This document shows, in pieces, positions 1 to 8,011 of a stretch of DNA of 64,000 nucleotides. Position numbers and translations under genes: made by a program. This DNA comes from Ktedonobacterales bacterium (GTDB taxonomy: Bacteria > Chloroflexota > Ktedonobacteria > Ktedonobacterales > Ktedonobacteraceae): the NCBI GenBank assembly GCA_027451525.1, contig DAIDJF010000001.1:62001-126000 (forward strand), read 5' to 3'. Under the pieces are notes generated by a model, which was not told where the DNA came from, made no database searches, and saw nothing but the letters and a program-made list of their open reading frames with translations. Every line of letters begins with the position of its first letter. Positions within the stretch are counted from its first letter, which is position 1.

Positions 1-290
1 AATGGGTATTGCCCTGGATTCAATCAGCCAATCGTGATGAGGAGCAATTTGCCGATGCGCAGGTGTTTGATATTCACCGCAACCCCAATCGCCATCTGAC
101 GTTTGGACATAGTATTCACTTTTGCTTGGGTGCGCCATTGGCTCGCTTGGAGGCTCGCGTGGCTCTTGAGATTATGCTCGCACGATTGAAAGAGATCAAA
201 CGTGATCGGTTTATGCCACTGGAACGCATCGCTAGCCAGTTCATCTATGGCGTGAAGCATGTGCCAATCGCTTTTACGCCAGCTGTGTAA
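1..290 (+). CDS. Cytochrome P450, C-terminal fragment (5' end outside window)
   Basis: The reading frame is open from the first bases of the window, so only the last ~95 residues are visible. They carry the heme-binding signature FGHSIHFCLG, whose cysteine is the axial heme thiolate ligand, followed by APLARLEA of the L helix. These features are diagnostic of bacterial class P450 monooxygenases. The upstream part, with the K-helix ExxR and the oxygen-binding I helix, is outside the window, so subfamily and substrate cannot be given. The frame stops with TAA at 288-290. Confidence 0.93.
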   Translation, partial: WVLPWIQSANRDEEQFADAQVFDIHRNPNRHLTFGHSIHFCLGAPLARLEARVALEIMLARLKEIKRDRFMPLERIASQFIYGVKHVPIAFTPAV

Positions 291-350
291 GCAGCAGTTA
301 TACAAAACAAGCGGTTTGTGCTTTTCGGAGGCCTTATGGTACAATTCTGA

Positions 351-779
<429 letters not shown>

Positions 780-1018
780 GTGTTTGGCAAACAAACACGA
801 GATAGCGTACAATACTGCTACAGAGAAACATCGTCCTTCGTAGTTCCGCACTGCTCTGTGGAAATTGTCAGCAGTGTAGATATGTAGCTACAAGTAAAGC
901 GCAGCAAGGAATGCAAACAGGCAGAAAAGACGTCAATGTTGACCGATTTGAGGAGCTGTTATAGCATTGTGTTGCGCTTTTTAATTTCGATGAAGAATGA
1001 GTGAAAGGATGCCGTTTC

Positions 1019-2116
1019 ATGCCTAATTTTTCCCCAACGGAAGAGCAGGAGGAGATTCGCCATTTGGCGGCGAGCCTGGCTACCGAGCAGATGCGCCCGC
1101 AAGGCCGAGCCTGTGAAAAACAGGGTGATATATCCTCTACTTTGCTGCACACCATCGCACAAACTGGATTGACAACGCCCTTCTCGGAGATCTATGGAGG
1201 GTCTGGTAATCTCGAAGCTGTCACGTATGCCTTGATTGCCGAAGAACTTGGTTTTGGTGATGGAGCGTTGGCGATGAACGTGCTTGGCTCGCTGATGGGG
1301 CCAGTTGCGGTTGCTCTGGCTGGTCTGGAGAGCCAGCAGGAGGAGTATCTACGCCCTTTTTGTGATGAACAAACTGGCTCGACATTACGTGGCAGTTTTG
1401 CCTTTGCGGAACGCACCGGCGGCTATACGCTGGCAGACGTTAGTGCGACGGCTCGACGTGAGGGTGATAACTATGTGCTCAATGGAACCAAGCGCGATGT
1501 AATTCATGCCGCGCAAGCAACCCTCGGCATCGGGCTATTTCGGATAGAGGGCAGTCATGGTGCTGAGGGTCTATGCGCGTTTAGCTTGCCTGCACAGGCT
1601 GAGGGAATGCGTATTGTGCCTGATGTGCAGAAGCTTGGTCTGATTGCCGCCCCAAGTGCGAGCTATACCTTTGAACATGTGCTTGTGCCAGCTAGTGCAT
1701 TACTTGGAGACGCTGGAAGTGCAGGCGTAGTGCGTGCAGCAACATTTTATAACATTCTACGCGCTGGTGTAGCATGTGGAATGGCACGGGCGGCGTTAGA
1801 ATATGCACGCGATTACGCGAAGGAGCGGCATGCTTTTGGGCGTCCAATCGCCTCATATCAGGGGATTGCCTTTATCGTTGCGGAAATGGCGATGAAACTG
1901 GATGCCGCGCGTTTGATGCTCTGGAATGCGGCCGCGTGCTGGGATCGTGGTGGGCATGGTATAGATACAGTGCGAGCAGCAGAAGCAGCGCAGTATCAGG
2001 CGGTAAAAATTGGCAAGTCGGCAACAATTGATGCAATTCAGGTCATGGGCGGTGCTGGTTTTATTCAAGACCACCCTGCCGAGATGTGGATGCGCAATGC
2101 AGCAGCAATGGAGTAG
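1019..2116 (+). CDS. Acyl-CoA dehydrogenase family protein, degenerate and C-terminally short
   Basis: A 365-residue protein with acyl-CoA dehydrogenase architecture: N-terminal helical domain starting FSPTEEQEEIRHLAA, a middle beta domain, and a C-terminal helical domain with AKERHAFGRPIASYQG and VMGGAGFIQDHPAE. Two hallmarks are missing. The usual TEPxxGSD substrate/FAD loop reads AERTGGYTLAD, and the chain stops about 20 residues early, before the (Y/F)EGT motif that holds the catalytic glutamate in most families. The alternative glutamate used by isovaleryl-CoA dehydrogenase is also not evident. ATG at 1019 has AAAGGA upstream. Only 5 nt separate it from the next gene, an intact homologue, so it may be the non-catalytic half of a heteromeric enzyme. 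Confidence 0.88.
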   Translation: MPNFSPTEEQEEIRHLAASLATEQMRPQGRACEKQGDISSTLLHTIAQTGLTTPFSEIYGGSGNLEAVTYALIAEELGFGDGALAMNVLGSLMGPVAVALAGLESQQEEYLRPFCDEQTGSTLRGSFAFAERTGGYTLADVSATARREGDNYVLNGTKRDVIHAAQATLGIGLFRIEGSHGAEGLCAFSLPAQAEGMRIVPDVQKLGLIAAPSASYTFEHVLVPASALLGDAGSAGVVRAATFYNILRAGVACGMARAALEYARDYAKERHAFGRPIASYQGIAFIVAEMAMKLDAARLMLWNAAACWDRGGHGIDTVRAAEAAQYQAVKIGKSATIDAIQVMGGAGFIQDHPAEMWMRNAAAME

Positions 2117-2121
2117 TGACG

Positions 2122-3300
2122 ATGTTAGATTTTACCCTCAGCAAAGCACAGCAGGAATTTCGTGACTACGCGCATCAAGTCGCTGTTGAAGAGATGCGCC
2201 CGATTTCGTTAGAGTGTGATCGTAGTGAGAAGATACCAGAGTCGTTCTTCTGGAACATGCAGAAACGCTTTTGGGCAGGTTCAGCGGGGCAGGCGCGGAT
2301 GGTGTCTGCTGAAGAGCGACAGGAGAACGTGCTTTCGCTGCTTTCGCAAGAAGAGATGGCCTGGGGCGATGCCGCGCTATCAACCGCAATACCAGGGCCA
2401 GGACTGGCAGCTCCACCTATTCTCGCGCAGGGAACGCCGGAGCAACAGGCGAAATTCCTCGGTTTGTACATGGACGGACAACTACACTGGGGGGCGTTGG
2501 CCTTGACTGAGCCTGGCATCGGTTCAGACGTGTCGGGTATCGCAACAACAGCCATCCAGGATGGTGACGAATGGGTAATTAATGGTCACAAGCATTATAT
2601 TACCAATGGGGCACGTGCAGACCTGGTAATCACCTTTGCCACAATTGATAAAAGCATGGGACGCGCGGGTATCCGTCCTTTCGTCGTGCCAAAGGGAACG
2701 CCCGGTTTGAAGGTGGGACGCATTGAAGAGAAAATGGGCTTGCGAGCTTCACAGACTGCTGAATTGATTTATGAGGACTGCCGTATTCCTAAAGATCATC
2801 TATTGGCAGGACGCGAAAAAAGTACGAAGGCCGGTTTCAAGGCGGCAATGGGGACGTTGGATGCTACACGTCCAATGGTGGGAGCGTTAGCGGTTGGCAT
2901 TGCGCGTGCAGCCCATGAGATGACAACCCACTGGGTCAAAGAAGAGTTGCCGAAAGGGTATCCGGCCCACAAGCGACGCGATATCGAGAATGAGCTAGAA
3001 GAGTTGCGCCAGGAGATACAAATGGCCCGTTTCCTGGTCTGGCGCGCGGCGTGGATGGCTGACAAGCGTATTCCCAACTCAAAAGAGGCATCAATGTGTA
3101 AGGCGTATGCTGGCGGGCTGGTGATGAAGGTGACAGCTACGGGCGTGCGTATCTCCGCTCCAGGCGAGAATAGCGAGGCGAAACAGTTCCTCAACAAGTG
3201 GTTTCGCGATGCAAAAGTTTTCGATATCTTTGAAGGTACGGCACAAATTCAACGGTTAGTGATTGCGCGTCGTCTCTTCCCAGAGGTAGAGATCCCCTAA
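2122..3300 (+). CDS. Acyl-CoA dehydrogenase, catalytically intact
   Basis: A 392-residue flavoprotein predicted to insert an alpha-beta double bond into an acyl-CoA thioester. It has ALTEPGIGSDVSG (substrate and flavin loop), YITNGARAD, and near the C-terminus FEGTAQIQRLVIARR, whose glutamate near residue 371 is the expected catalytic base. The region PKGYPAHKRRDIENE interrupts the usual arginine-containing helix. ATG at 2122 follows the preceding stop by 5 nt, and GGAG at the end of the upstream gene serves as ribosome binding site, so the two are translationally linked. Acyl chain length is not predictable. A strong hairpin follows at 3327-3368. Confidence 0.92.
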   Translation: MLDFTLSKAQQEFRDYAHQVAVEEMRPISLECDRSEKIPESFFWNMQKRFWAGSAGQARMVSAEERQENVLSLLSQEEMAWGDAALSTAIPGPGLAAPPILAQGTPEQQAKFLGLYMDGQLHWGALALTEPGIGSDVSGIATTAIQDGDEWVINGHKHYITNGARADLVITFATIDKSMGRAGIRPFVVPKGTPGLKVGRIEEKMGLRASQTAELIYEDCRIPKDHLLAGREKSTKAGFKAAMGTLDATRPMVGALAVGIARAAHEMTTHWVKEELPKGYPAHKRRDIENELEELRQEIQMARFLVWRAAWMADKRIPNSKEASMCKAYAGGLVMKVTATGVRISAPGENSEAKQFLNKWFRDAKVFDIFEGTAQIQRLVIARRLFPEVEIP

Positions 3301-3326
3301 TTCATGGTATGAAGGGTGTGCGTGAG

Positions 3327-3368
3327 GGCAGGTCTCTGGAATAGATCTTGTATATCCAGAGACCTGCC
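3327..3368. terminator. Hairpin terminator between acyl-CoA dehydrogenase operon and convergent small gene
   Basis: A perfect 14-bp stem (3327-3340 with 3355-3368) encloses a 14-nt loop. It sits 27 nt after the dehydrogenase stop and 25 nt from the end of the convergent minus-strand gene, so it could serve both. There is only a short T run. Confidence 0.7.
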
Positions 3369-3392
3369 TTCGTAACACATCGCACACAGATA

Positions 3393-3623
3393 TTATTTTT
3401 GTTGTGCAGGTGCGCTATTTTGAGCGGATGCTACGGATGTTACTTCCGCTTCAATCTCGGCATTGTCGTCTTCGAGTGGGAGAAACTCTTCCTCTTCCTC
3501 TTCCAACTGCTGACTCAACCAGGCGCTCACATTACGTTTATTGGTCCGTTTGCGGTCCGCAATGTCACGCTTTAAGATATCGCGTTTGGTCTCCGTGCGC
3601 TTATCGCGCAGTTTACCTCTCAT
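3393..3623 (-). CDS. Small charged hypothetical protein (76 aa)
   Basis: No recognisable family. The protein is bipartite. The first ~32 residues are very basic (MRGKLRDKRTETKRDILKRD...), and the middle is a run of glutamates (QQLEEEEEEFLPLEDD) followed by a low-complexity Ala/Ser/Gln tail. There is no signal peptide or membrane segment. It is supported as a real gene by an excellent Shine-Dalgarno sequence (GAGGAGGT complement at 3630-3637) 6 nt before ATG. The charge pattern would suit a nucleic-acid-associated or chaperone-like role, but that is only a guess. Confidence 0.65.
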   Translation of the reverse strand: MRGKLRDKRTETKRDILKRDIADRKRTNKRNVSAWLSQQLEEEEEEFLPLEDDNAEIEAEVTSVASAQNSAPAQQK

Positions 3624-4250
3624 GCTATCACCTCCTCTCCTTTGAGGTAGTGGTTGGTAACGAACATCGTATCAATATGGAGATAGCGCAGGCTATACAA
3701 GTGAATGAGCACCTTTCTCGTATTGGGCTGTTTGTGCATATGCACAATGCCGATTACGATAGAAAGCAACGAAAAAAAGAACATGTGAATATTTCATGCT
3801 ACCTTTTCTATAAAGAAAATACGATGAGGGAAATGATTACATTGTGGGGAAGGCGGAAGACAAAACAATACATCTAGACGAGTTAAACGTCGAGAGGCAG
3901 TCGTAATCAGCATAGAAGAAGCCTCGTTTATGCTCCGAAACTGCTGAAATGATGAGTTCCGCAATTGGTTACACAATGCATTGTGCATAGCTGTATCTGC
4001 ATAGAACCCACCTCCTTGAAATATATGTGTCATCATGCTCGTTACAAACCACTTAATGACAAATCTGGTAATGAGTGTACTCAGAGTTGTGCCAAATGTC
4101 AAGGCTTTTTGACATCAATCGAACATTGTAATGCTATTTGTGATCGATTGATATGTTTGTCTGTGCTTTGTTCGTGTACGTCCTTGACTGCATTGTTCCT
4201 CTCACGTTAGTCAGCCCGAAGCAGTTACAAAAAGGCTTGGATTTTTATGC
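3624..4250. other. Intergenic region, 627 bp, no conventional gene
   Basis: No ORF here has convincing composition or homology. It contains a 9-bp perfect inverted repeat, ATCAATCGA (4114-4122) and TCGATTGAT (4144-4152), about 100 bp upstream of the ogt promoter. It also holds one tiny minus-strand ORF with a strong ribosome binding site, listed separately. Confidence 0.5.
3928..4002 (-). CDS. Possible 24-residue Cys/His-rich peptide
   Basis: A very short ORF reading MQIQLCTMHCVTNCGTHHF then SSFGA. It is listed because AAGGAGGT (complement at about 4010-4017) lies 7-8 nt before its ATG, better than most genes here. Three cysteines and three histidines are packed into residues 6-18, a spacing that could bind a metal. 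No maturation enzyme, transporter or similar peptide is next to it. Chance occurrence is a serious alternative. Confidence 0.2.
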   Translation of the reverse strand: MQIQLCTMHCVTNCGTHHFSSFGA

Positions 4251-4280
4251 TTGACATGCTATGGTGATATACTATATATT
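4251..4280 (+). promoter_or_regulatory. Sigma-70-type promoter of ogt
   Basis: TTGACA at 4251-4256 and TATATT at 4275-4280, 18 bp apart (TATATA at 4273 gives 16). It lies 42 bp upstream of the ogt start codon. Confidence 0.65.
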
Positions 4281-4321
4281 GAACAAATGAGCTAATCATA
4301 GGACTTGCGGGAGGAAAACGT

Positions 4322-4864
4322 ATGCATAGGATGCAGCCACATTCAGCTGTATTACACTGGACGAGTGTGGGCAGTGCTATGGGCGATTGTGTATTAATTG
4401 CGAGTGAAGTTGGTATCTGTTGGGCGGGGACGCCGGGCACAATGCTTGATACAGGGGTCGCATGGGTGCGGCAGAAGACGCAATTAGCGTATTGTGTAGA
4501 TGAAACCCTGAATGCTCCTCTCAAACACGCGGCTGAGGAGATGCGTCGCTATCTGGCAGGTGAACATGTCGAGTTTACCTGCCCTCTTGATCTACATGGG
4601 ACACCTTTTCAACTCGCCGTCTGGCAAGCATTGCGCACCATTCCCTATGGGGAAACACGCTCGTATGGTGAGATTGCACTGCATATTGGCAAACCCACAG
4701 CATCACGTGCTGTTGGTGCGGCGAATGGGGCCAATCCTGTTGCGATTATCGTGCCCTGTCATCGCGTGATTGGCAGCAACGGCACCTTGACAGGCTATGG
4801 TGGTGGTTTGCCCACAAAAGAATGGTTGTTGCATCTTGAAGGAGTGCAGCGCATATGCCTATAA
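4322..4864 (+). CDS. ogt: Methylated-DNA--[protein]-cysteine S-methyltransferase
   Basis: A 180-residue suicide DNA repair protein that removes O6-alkyl groups from guanine. The active-site motif VPCHRVIGSNG is present with the acceptor Cys146. The preceding helix-turn-helix (SYGEIALHIGKPTASRAVG) carries the arginine used to flip the base, and GYGGGLPTKEWLLHLEG follows, as expected. The N-terminal ~85 residues form the variable ribonuclease-like domain. Length and single-domain form fit Ogt rather than bifunctional Ada. ATG at 4322 has GGGAGGA 7 nt upstream. It is monocistronic, with a promoter at 4251 and a hairpin at 4873. Confidence 0.96.
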   Translation: MHRMQPHSAVLHWTSVGSAMGDCVLIASEVGICWAGTPGTMLDTGVAWVRQKTQLAYCVDETLNAPLKHAAEEMRRYLAGEHVEFTCPLDLHGTPFQLAVWQALRTIPYGETRSYGEIALHIGKPTASRAVGAANGANPVAIIVPCHRVIGSNGTLTGYGGGLPTKEWLLHLEGVQRICL

Positions 4865-4872
4865 GCTATGCA

Positions 4873-4910
4873 ATAGTGTCGCATCGGCTCTATGACAGAT
4901 GCGACACTAT
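4873..4910. terminator. Hairpin terminator between convergent ogt and comB-like genes
   Basis: A 13-bp perfect stem (4873-4885 with 4898-4910) and a 12-nt loop. It lies 9 nt after ogt and 5 nt from the end of the convergent gene, so it is probably bidirectional. Confidence 0.75.
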
Positions 4911-4914
4911 CTAC

Positions 4915-5643
4915 TTATGCCAGATCGACCTTGTGTACGTCAACGTAGGTAATATCGTGCCATTGTTCACGTATACCAACCATTGCGAAGTTAAAACGGT
5001 TGGTATCAAGAACGGCTGTGATATCCTCTTGTGGGAAATCAGGGTCGTTGTGTTTCCAGAGATCAAAACGGCCTTCTTTGTCCAGGCGAGCAATGCCGGT
5101 TGAAAGAAGCGTTTGTGTCTCAGCCTCTGGACGTTCTTGCAGTAGTGCCTCAAGATAGTTGGCGCACAGCGTATCCTCGCTCCCGAAGGTAAAATCGGTA
5201 GTGTCACCCGTTGGAAGCATTGTAATAATGCCTTGCCCGACATGTGCCAGTTGGCGGGCATAGCGTGCTGTTGCACTGGCATTCGTCAGGGCACAGAGCA
5301 AAATATTATCGGCATTCGCAGCAACCGCTACGGCTCCTTGCGTACCTGCTCCAGTACGCTGAATCAGGCGTCGGCCCTGTACGGGGGCATGTCTGACGAG
5401 AGCGGGAGAGTTATTCAAGTCGAAGCCGGGAATCAAGCGTCCGCCAACTTCACCAGCGAGTAGTGCTTGTGGGTCGCGGGTACGCAAGGCTTTGGCCTCT
5501 TCGGTCTCACGTACGAGCCAAAGCCCACTCGCGCCATTCGCGAAGGCATAGCCTGCGACGCTAAAGGCGCGGATCACATCAATAACAATGACAACGCCAC
5601 GAGCTTGTTCAGCCGTGGCGCGTGTAACACGAATAATATGCAT
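4915..5643 (-). CDS. 2-phosphosulfolactate phosphatase family protein (ComB)
   Basis: A 242-residue member of the ComB family, Mg-dependent phosphatases that convert 2-phosphosulfolactate to sulfolactate in coenzyme M or sulfolactate biosynthesis. Family features include VVIVIDVIRAFSVAGYAFANGA near the N-terminus, the AGEVGGRLIPGFDLNNSP segment, and RTGAGTQGAVAVAANADN followed by LTNASATARY. No other coenzyme M genes are nearby. In bacteria this family is often annotated from homology alone, so the physiological substrate is uncertain. It begins 7 nt after the stop of the upstream membrane protein gene and is almost certainly cotranscribed with it. Confidence 0.85.
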   Translation of the reverse strand: MHIIRVTRATAEQARGVVIVIDVIRAFSVAGYAFANGASGLWLVRETEEAKALRTRDPQALLAGEVGGRLIPGFDLNNSPALVRHAPVQGRRLIQRTGAGTQGAVAVAANADNILLCALTNASATARYARQLAHVGQGIITMLPTGDTTDFTFGSEDTLCANYLEALLQERPEAETQTLLSTGIARLDKEGRFDLWKHNDPDFPQEDITAVLDTNRFNFAMVGIREQWHDITYVDVHKVDLA

Positions 5644-5650
5644 GTCTATC

Positions 5651-6034
5651 CTATCTATTTCGATAGTTTCCTGCCTGGGTCATAAAGATGCGCAGCAATC
5701 CCCAAACAATCACGACCGCAATAGCAACTTCGACGACAATCATCGTAATCCATATCCAGGTTAAAGGTGTATGTTGTACGTTGGCTGCCGCTGTCGGATC
5801 AAACGATTTAGCTAATAGCGGTGACAGGATAGCGATGGGAAATGCAAGTAACGCCAGACAGAAAAGGCCCACAACGGTTGGAAGTAGAATGCGCCACCAG
5901 CCGGAGTCGCGCAGATTCTCAGTTTTAGCGGTTCCATAGGCCTGCCGATGCTCAATGCCTGCATTCGCTGCCGAGGCCACATCTTGCGTTGAAACGGGCG
6001 TCTTTGCCCCAGAACTGACGGTAGTCTCATCCAT
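5651..6034 (-). CDS. Two-pass membrane protein, unknown function (127 aa)
   Basis: About 45 hydrophilic residues, rich in Ser, Thr and Ala, are followed by two transmembrane segments (ILLPTVVGLFCLALLAFPIA and ITMIVVEVAIAVVIVWGLL) and a short basic tail. I do not recognise a family. ATG at 6034 is preferred over an in-frame start 48 nt upstream because AGGAG lies 9 nt before it. It is the first gene of a two-gene unit with the ComB-like phosphatase. Confidence 0.7.
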   Translation of the reverse strand: MDETTVSSGAKTPVSTQDVASAANAGIEHRQAYGTAKTENLRDSGWWRILLPTVVGLFCLALLAFPIAILSPLLAKSFDPTAAANVQHTPLTWIWITMIVVEVAIAVVIVWGLLRIFMTQAGNYRNR

Positions 6035-6223
6035 TGATGTATACTCCTGTAAATAATATGATAGCCTTTCTGAGTATATCATAAAACAGCGTTGGAAGAG
6101 ATCACAAATAACTAATAGTCAGAGTTTTTGTTTTTCCGCGAGATTTCATGATATAGTACAGACAAACGTTGTTCGATCTACGGATTGTATGTGTTAAGCA
6201 GGTTAAAGCAGAGGATAGAAGTT

Positions 6224-7768
6224 ATGGCTATCGAACAGGATGCTTCGCGCACAGAGCAGGAGGAGCGTAAGGTGTTGGTAGCGCGCAATGCAACGACAGG
6301 AGAGATGATCGGGGAGTTGCCTGTTGCTGATGAAGAGGCGGTGTTAGCAGCGGTCACTCGTGCGCGTGCAGCACAATTGGCATGGGCCACTCTAAGTTTT
6401 CAACAGCGGGGTGTGTATCTACAGCGGTTTCGTGACATTATGCTTGATCGGGCTGATGCGATTGCGCGTATTATCTCGCGTGAGGTAGGTAAGCCGCAAA
6501 TTGAAAGCATGATGAGCGAAATCATCGCGGGTGCCGATTTTATTAACTACTATGTAAAGCACGCGGAGAAGATGCTTGCAGATGAGCCGATACCACTGCA
6601 TTTGCTCAAGCATCGCAAGAGCTACTTGCATTATGTGCCATTAGGGGTAATTGGTATCATCTCGCCCTGGAATTTCCCTTTTATTCTCGCCCTTTCGGAG
6701 GTCATAACGGCTTTGATTGTGGGCAATACAGTCGTATTGAAACCCTCTGAGCTGACGCCACTGAGTGGACAAATTATTATTGATATGTTTGCGCGTGCGG
6801 GGCTGCCGCAGGATGTCGTACAGATTGTGCATGGCGATGGGAAAACAGGCGCGGCATTGGTCAAGAGTGGTGTGGACAAAATCTGTTTCACGGGCGGCGG
6901 AGCCACAGCGCGCCATATTATGCGGGCAGCCGCCGATACGCTCACGCCAATTGTGTTTGAGTTGGGCGGCAAGGACCCAATGATCGTATGTGCTGACGCA
7001 GATGTAGAGCGCGCGGCACAAGCTGCTGTATGGGGGAGTTTTCTCAATTGCGGGCAGGTATGTGCCTCTGTTGAGCGGGTATATGTTCATAGGGAGATTG
7101 CGGAACCATTTATTGCGCGTGTTGTTGAACTGACGAAGAAATTGCGCGTAGGGAACGCAACGGGGAATGCGGACGTTGATGTTGGTTCTTTGGTGCATGA
7201 GCGACAGGTACAAATTATCGAACGCCAGGTGAATGATGCAGTGGAGAAGGGGGCACATGTCGCGGCAGGAGGCAAACGGCCAGAGAAGCTGGTGGGTCCT
7301 TTTTATGAGCCAACTGTGTTGACGCATGTAAGTCACGCAATGGCAGCTATGCGCGAAGAAACCTTTGGCCCACTTCTGCCGATTATGGTTGTTGAGGATG
7401 ACGAAGAAGCAATTCGTCTGGCCAATGATAGCGTGTTTGGCTTGGATGCCTACGTTTTTAGCACAGATAGTGCCCATGCTGATCGGGTTGCGCGGCGTAT
7501 TGAGGCTGGTACGGTGATGATTAACGATGTTATCGCTTCGTATATGGCTCCTGAAACGCCCTGGGGTGGGATTAAGCAATCGGGCATTGGGCGTGTGCAT
7601 GGCGGTGCCCTTGGCTTAAAGGAATTTTGTCAGGTTCGTCATGTTATGGGTGAACGGGTCCGTCTTCCACTGAAGCGTGAACTCTGGTGGTATCCTTATC
7701 ATCAATCGCAAGTGCCGCTTTTTAAAGGCATTTTCAAGCTACTTTTCGGGCGTGGCAAGAAAAAATAG
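6224..7768 (+). CDS. Aldehyde dehydrogenase (NAD(P)-dependent)
   Basis: A 514-residue member of the ALDH superfamily that oxidises aldehydes to acids. Visible motifs are the SPWNFPFI loop, VLKPSELTPLSG (cofactor binding), FELGGKDPMIVC (general-base glutamate), NCGQVCASVERVYVH with the nucleophilic cysteine, and EETFGPLLPI. Length is normal, with a ~30-residue basic C-terminal extension ending in GRGKKK. ATG at 6224 follows GAGGA. Substrate is not determined. A CrtI-type carotenoid desaturase lies next, so a carotenoid-derived aldehyde is possible, but a terminator separates the two. Confidence 0.93.
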   Translation: MAIEQDASRTEQEERKVLVARNATTGEMIGELPVADEEAVLAAVTRARAAQLAWATLSFQQRGVYLQRFRDIMLDRADAIARIISREVGKPQIESMMSEIIAGADFINYYVKHAEKMLADEPIPLHLLKHRKSYLHYVPLGVIGIISPWNFPFILALSEVITALIVGNTVVLKPSELTPLSGQIIIDMFARAGLPQDVVQIVHGDGKTGAALVKSGVDKICFTGGGATARHIMRAAADTLTPIVFELGGKDPMIVCADADVERAAQAAVWGSFLNCGQVCASVERVYVHREIAEPFIARVVELTKKLRVGNATGNADVDVGSLVHERQVQIIERQVNDAVEKGAHVAAGGKRPEKLVGPFYEPTVLTHVSHAMAAMREETFGPLLPIMVVEDDEEAIRLANDSVFGLDAYVFSTDSAHADRVARRIEAGTVMINDVIASYMAPETPWGGIKQSGIGRVHGGALGLKEFCQVRHVMGERVRLPLKRELWWYPYHQSQVPLFKGIFKLLFGRGKKK

Positions 7769-7780
7769 AAGGCAGATGTG

Positions 7781-7816
7781 AAAAAAGCAGCAGACGTACG
7801 TGTTTGCTGCTTTTTT
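7781..7816. terminator. Intrinsic terminator of aldehyde dehydrogenase gene
   Basis: A 12-bp perfect stem (7781-7792 with 7805-7816), A-rich on the left and ending in TTTTTT on the right, 13 nt after the stop codon. Confidence 0.88.
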
Positions 7817-8011
7817 CCTTGCTTGAAACGTATTATATAAAAAGGATACCCTCTTTGGAGCGTAACCTCGTCTATGTAACAGCACTGATGGTTACAGATT
7901 TTGTGACAAGAAGTGTGCTGAAAAAATGAGCAAATGCGCGTATCAAGCCAGGAAGACATGGATGTTATGCCTTTCGTCTAATGGCGTTCCATCATATAAG
8001 GGTGAACTTTT

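Noticed and set aside
3404-3877. 157-residue plus-strand ORF and a 102-residue minus-strand ORF (3794-4102) in the intergenic region
   Set aside because: No ribosome binding sites, odd residue composition and no family resemblance. The first overlaps the better-supported small minus-strand gene.
6641-7600. 319-residue ORF antisense to the aldehyde dehydrogenase
   Set aside because: Composition rich in His, Asn, Cys and Arg is typical of antisense translation, and the sense strand encodes a clear ALDH.
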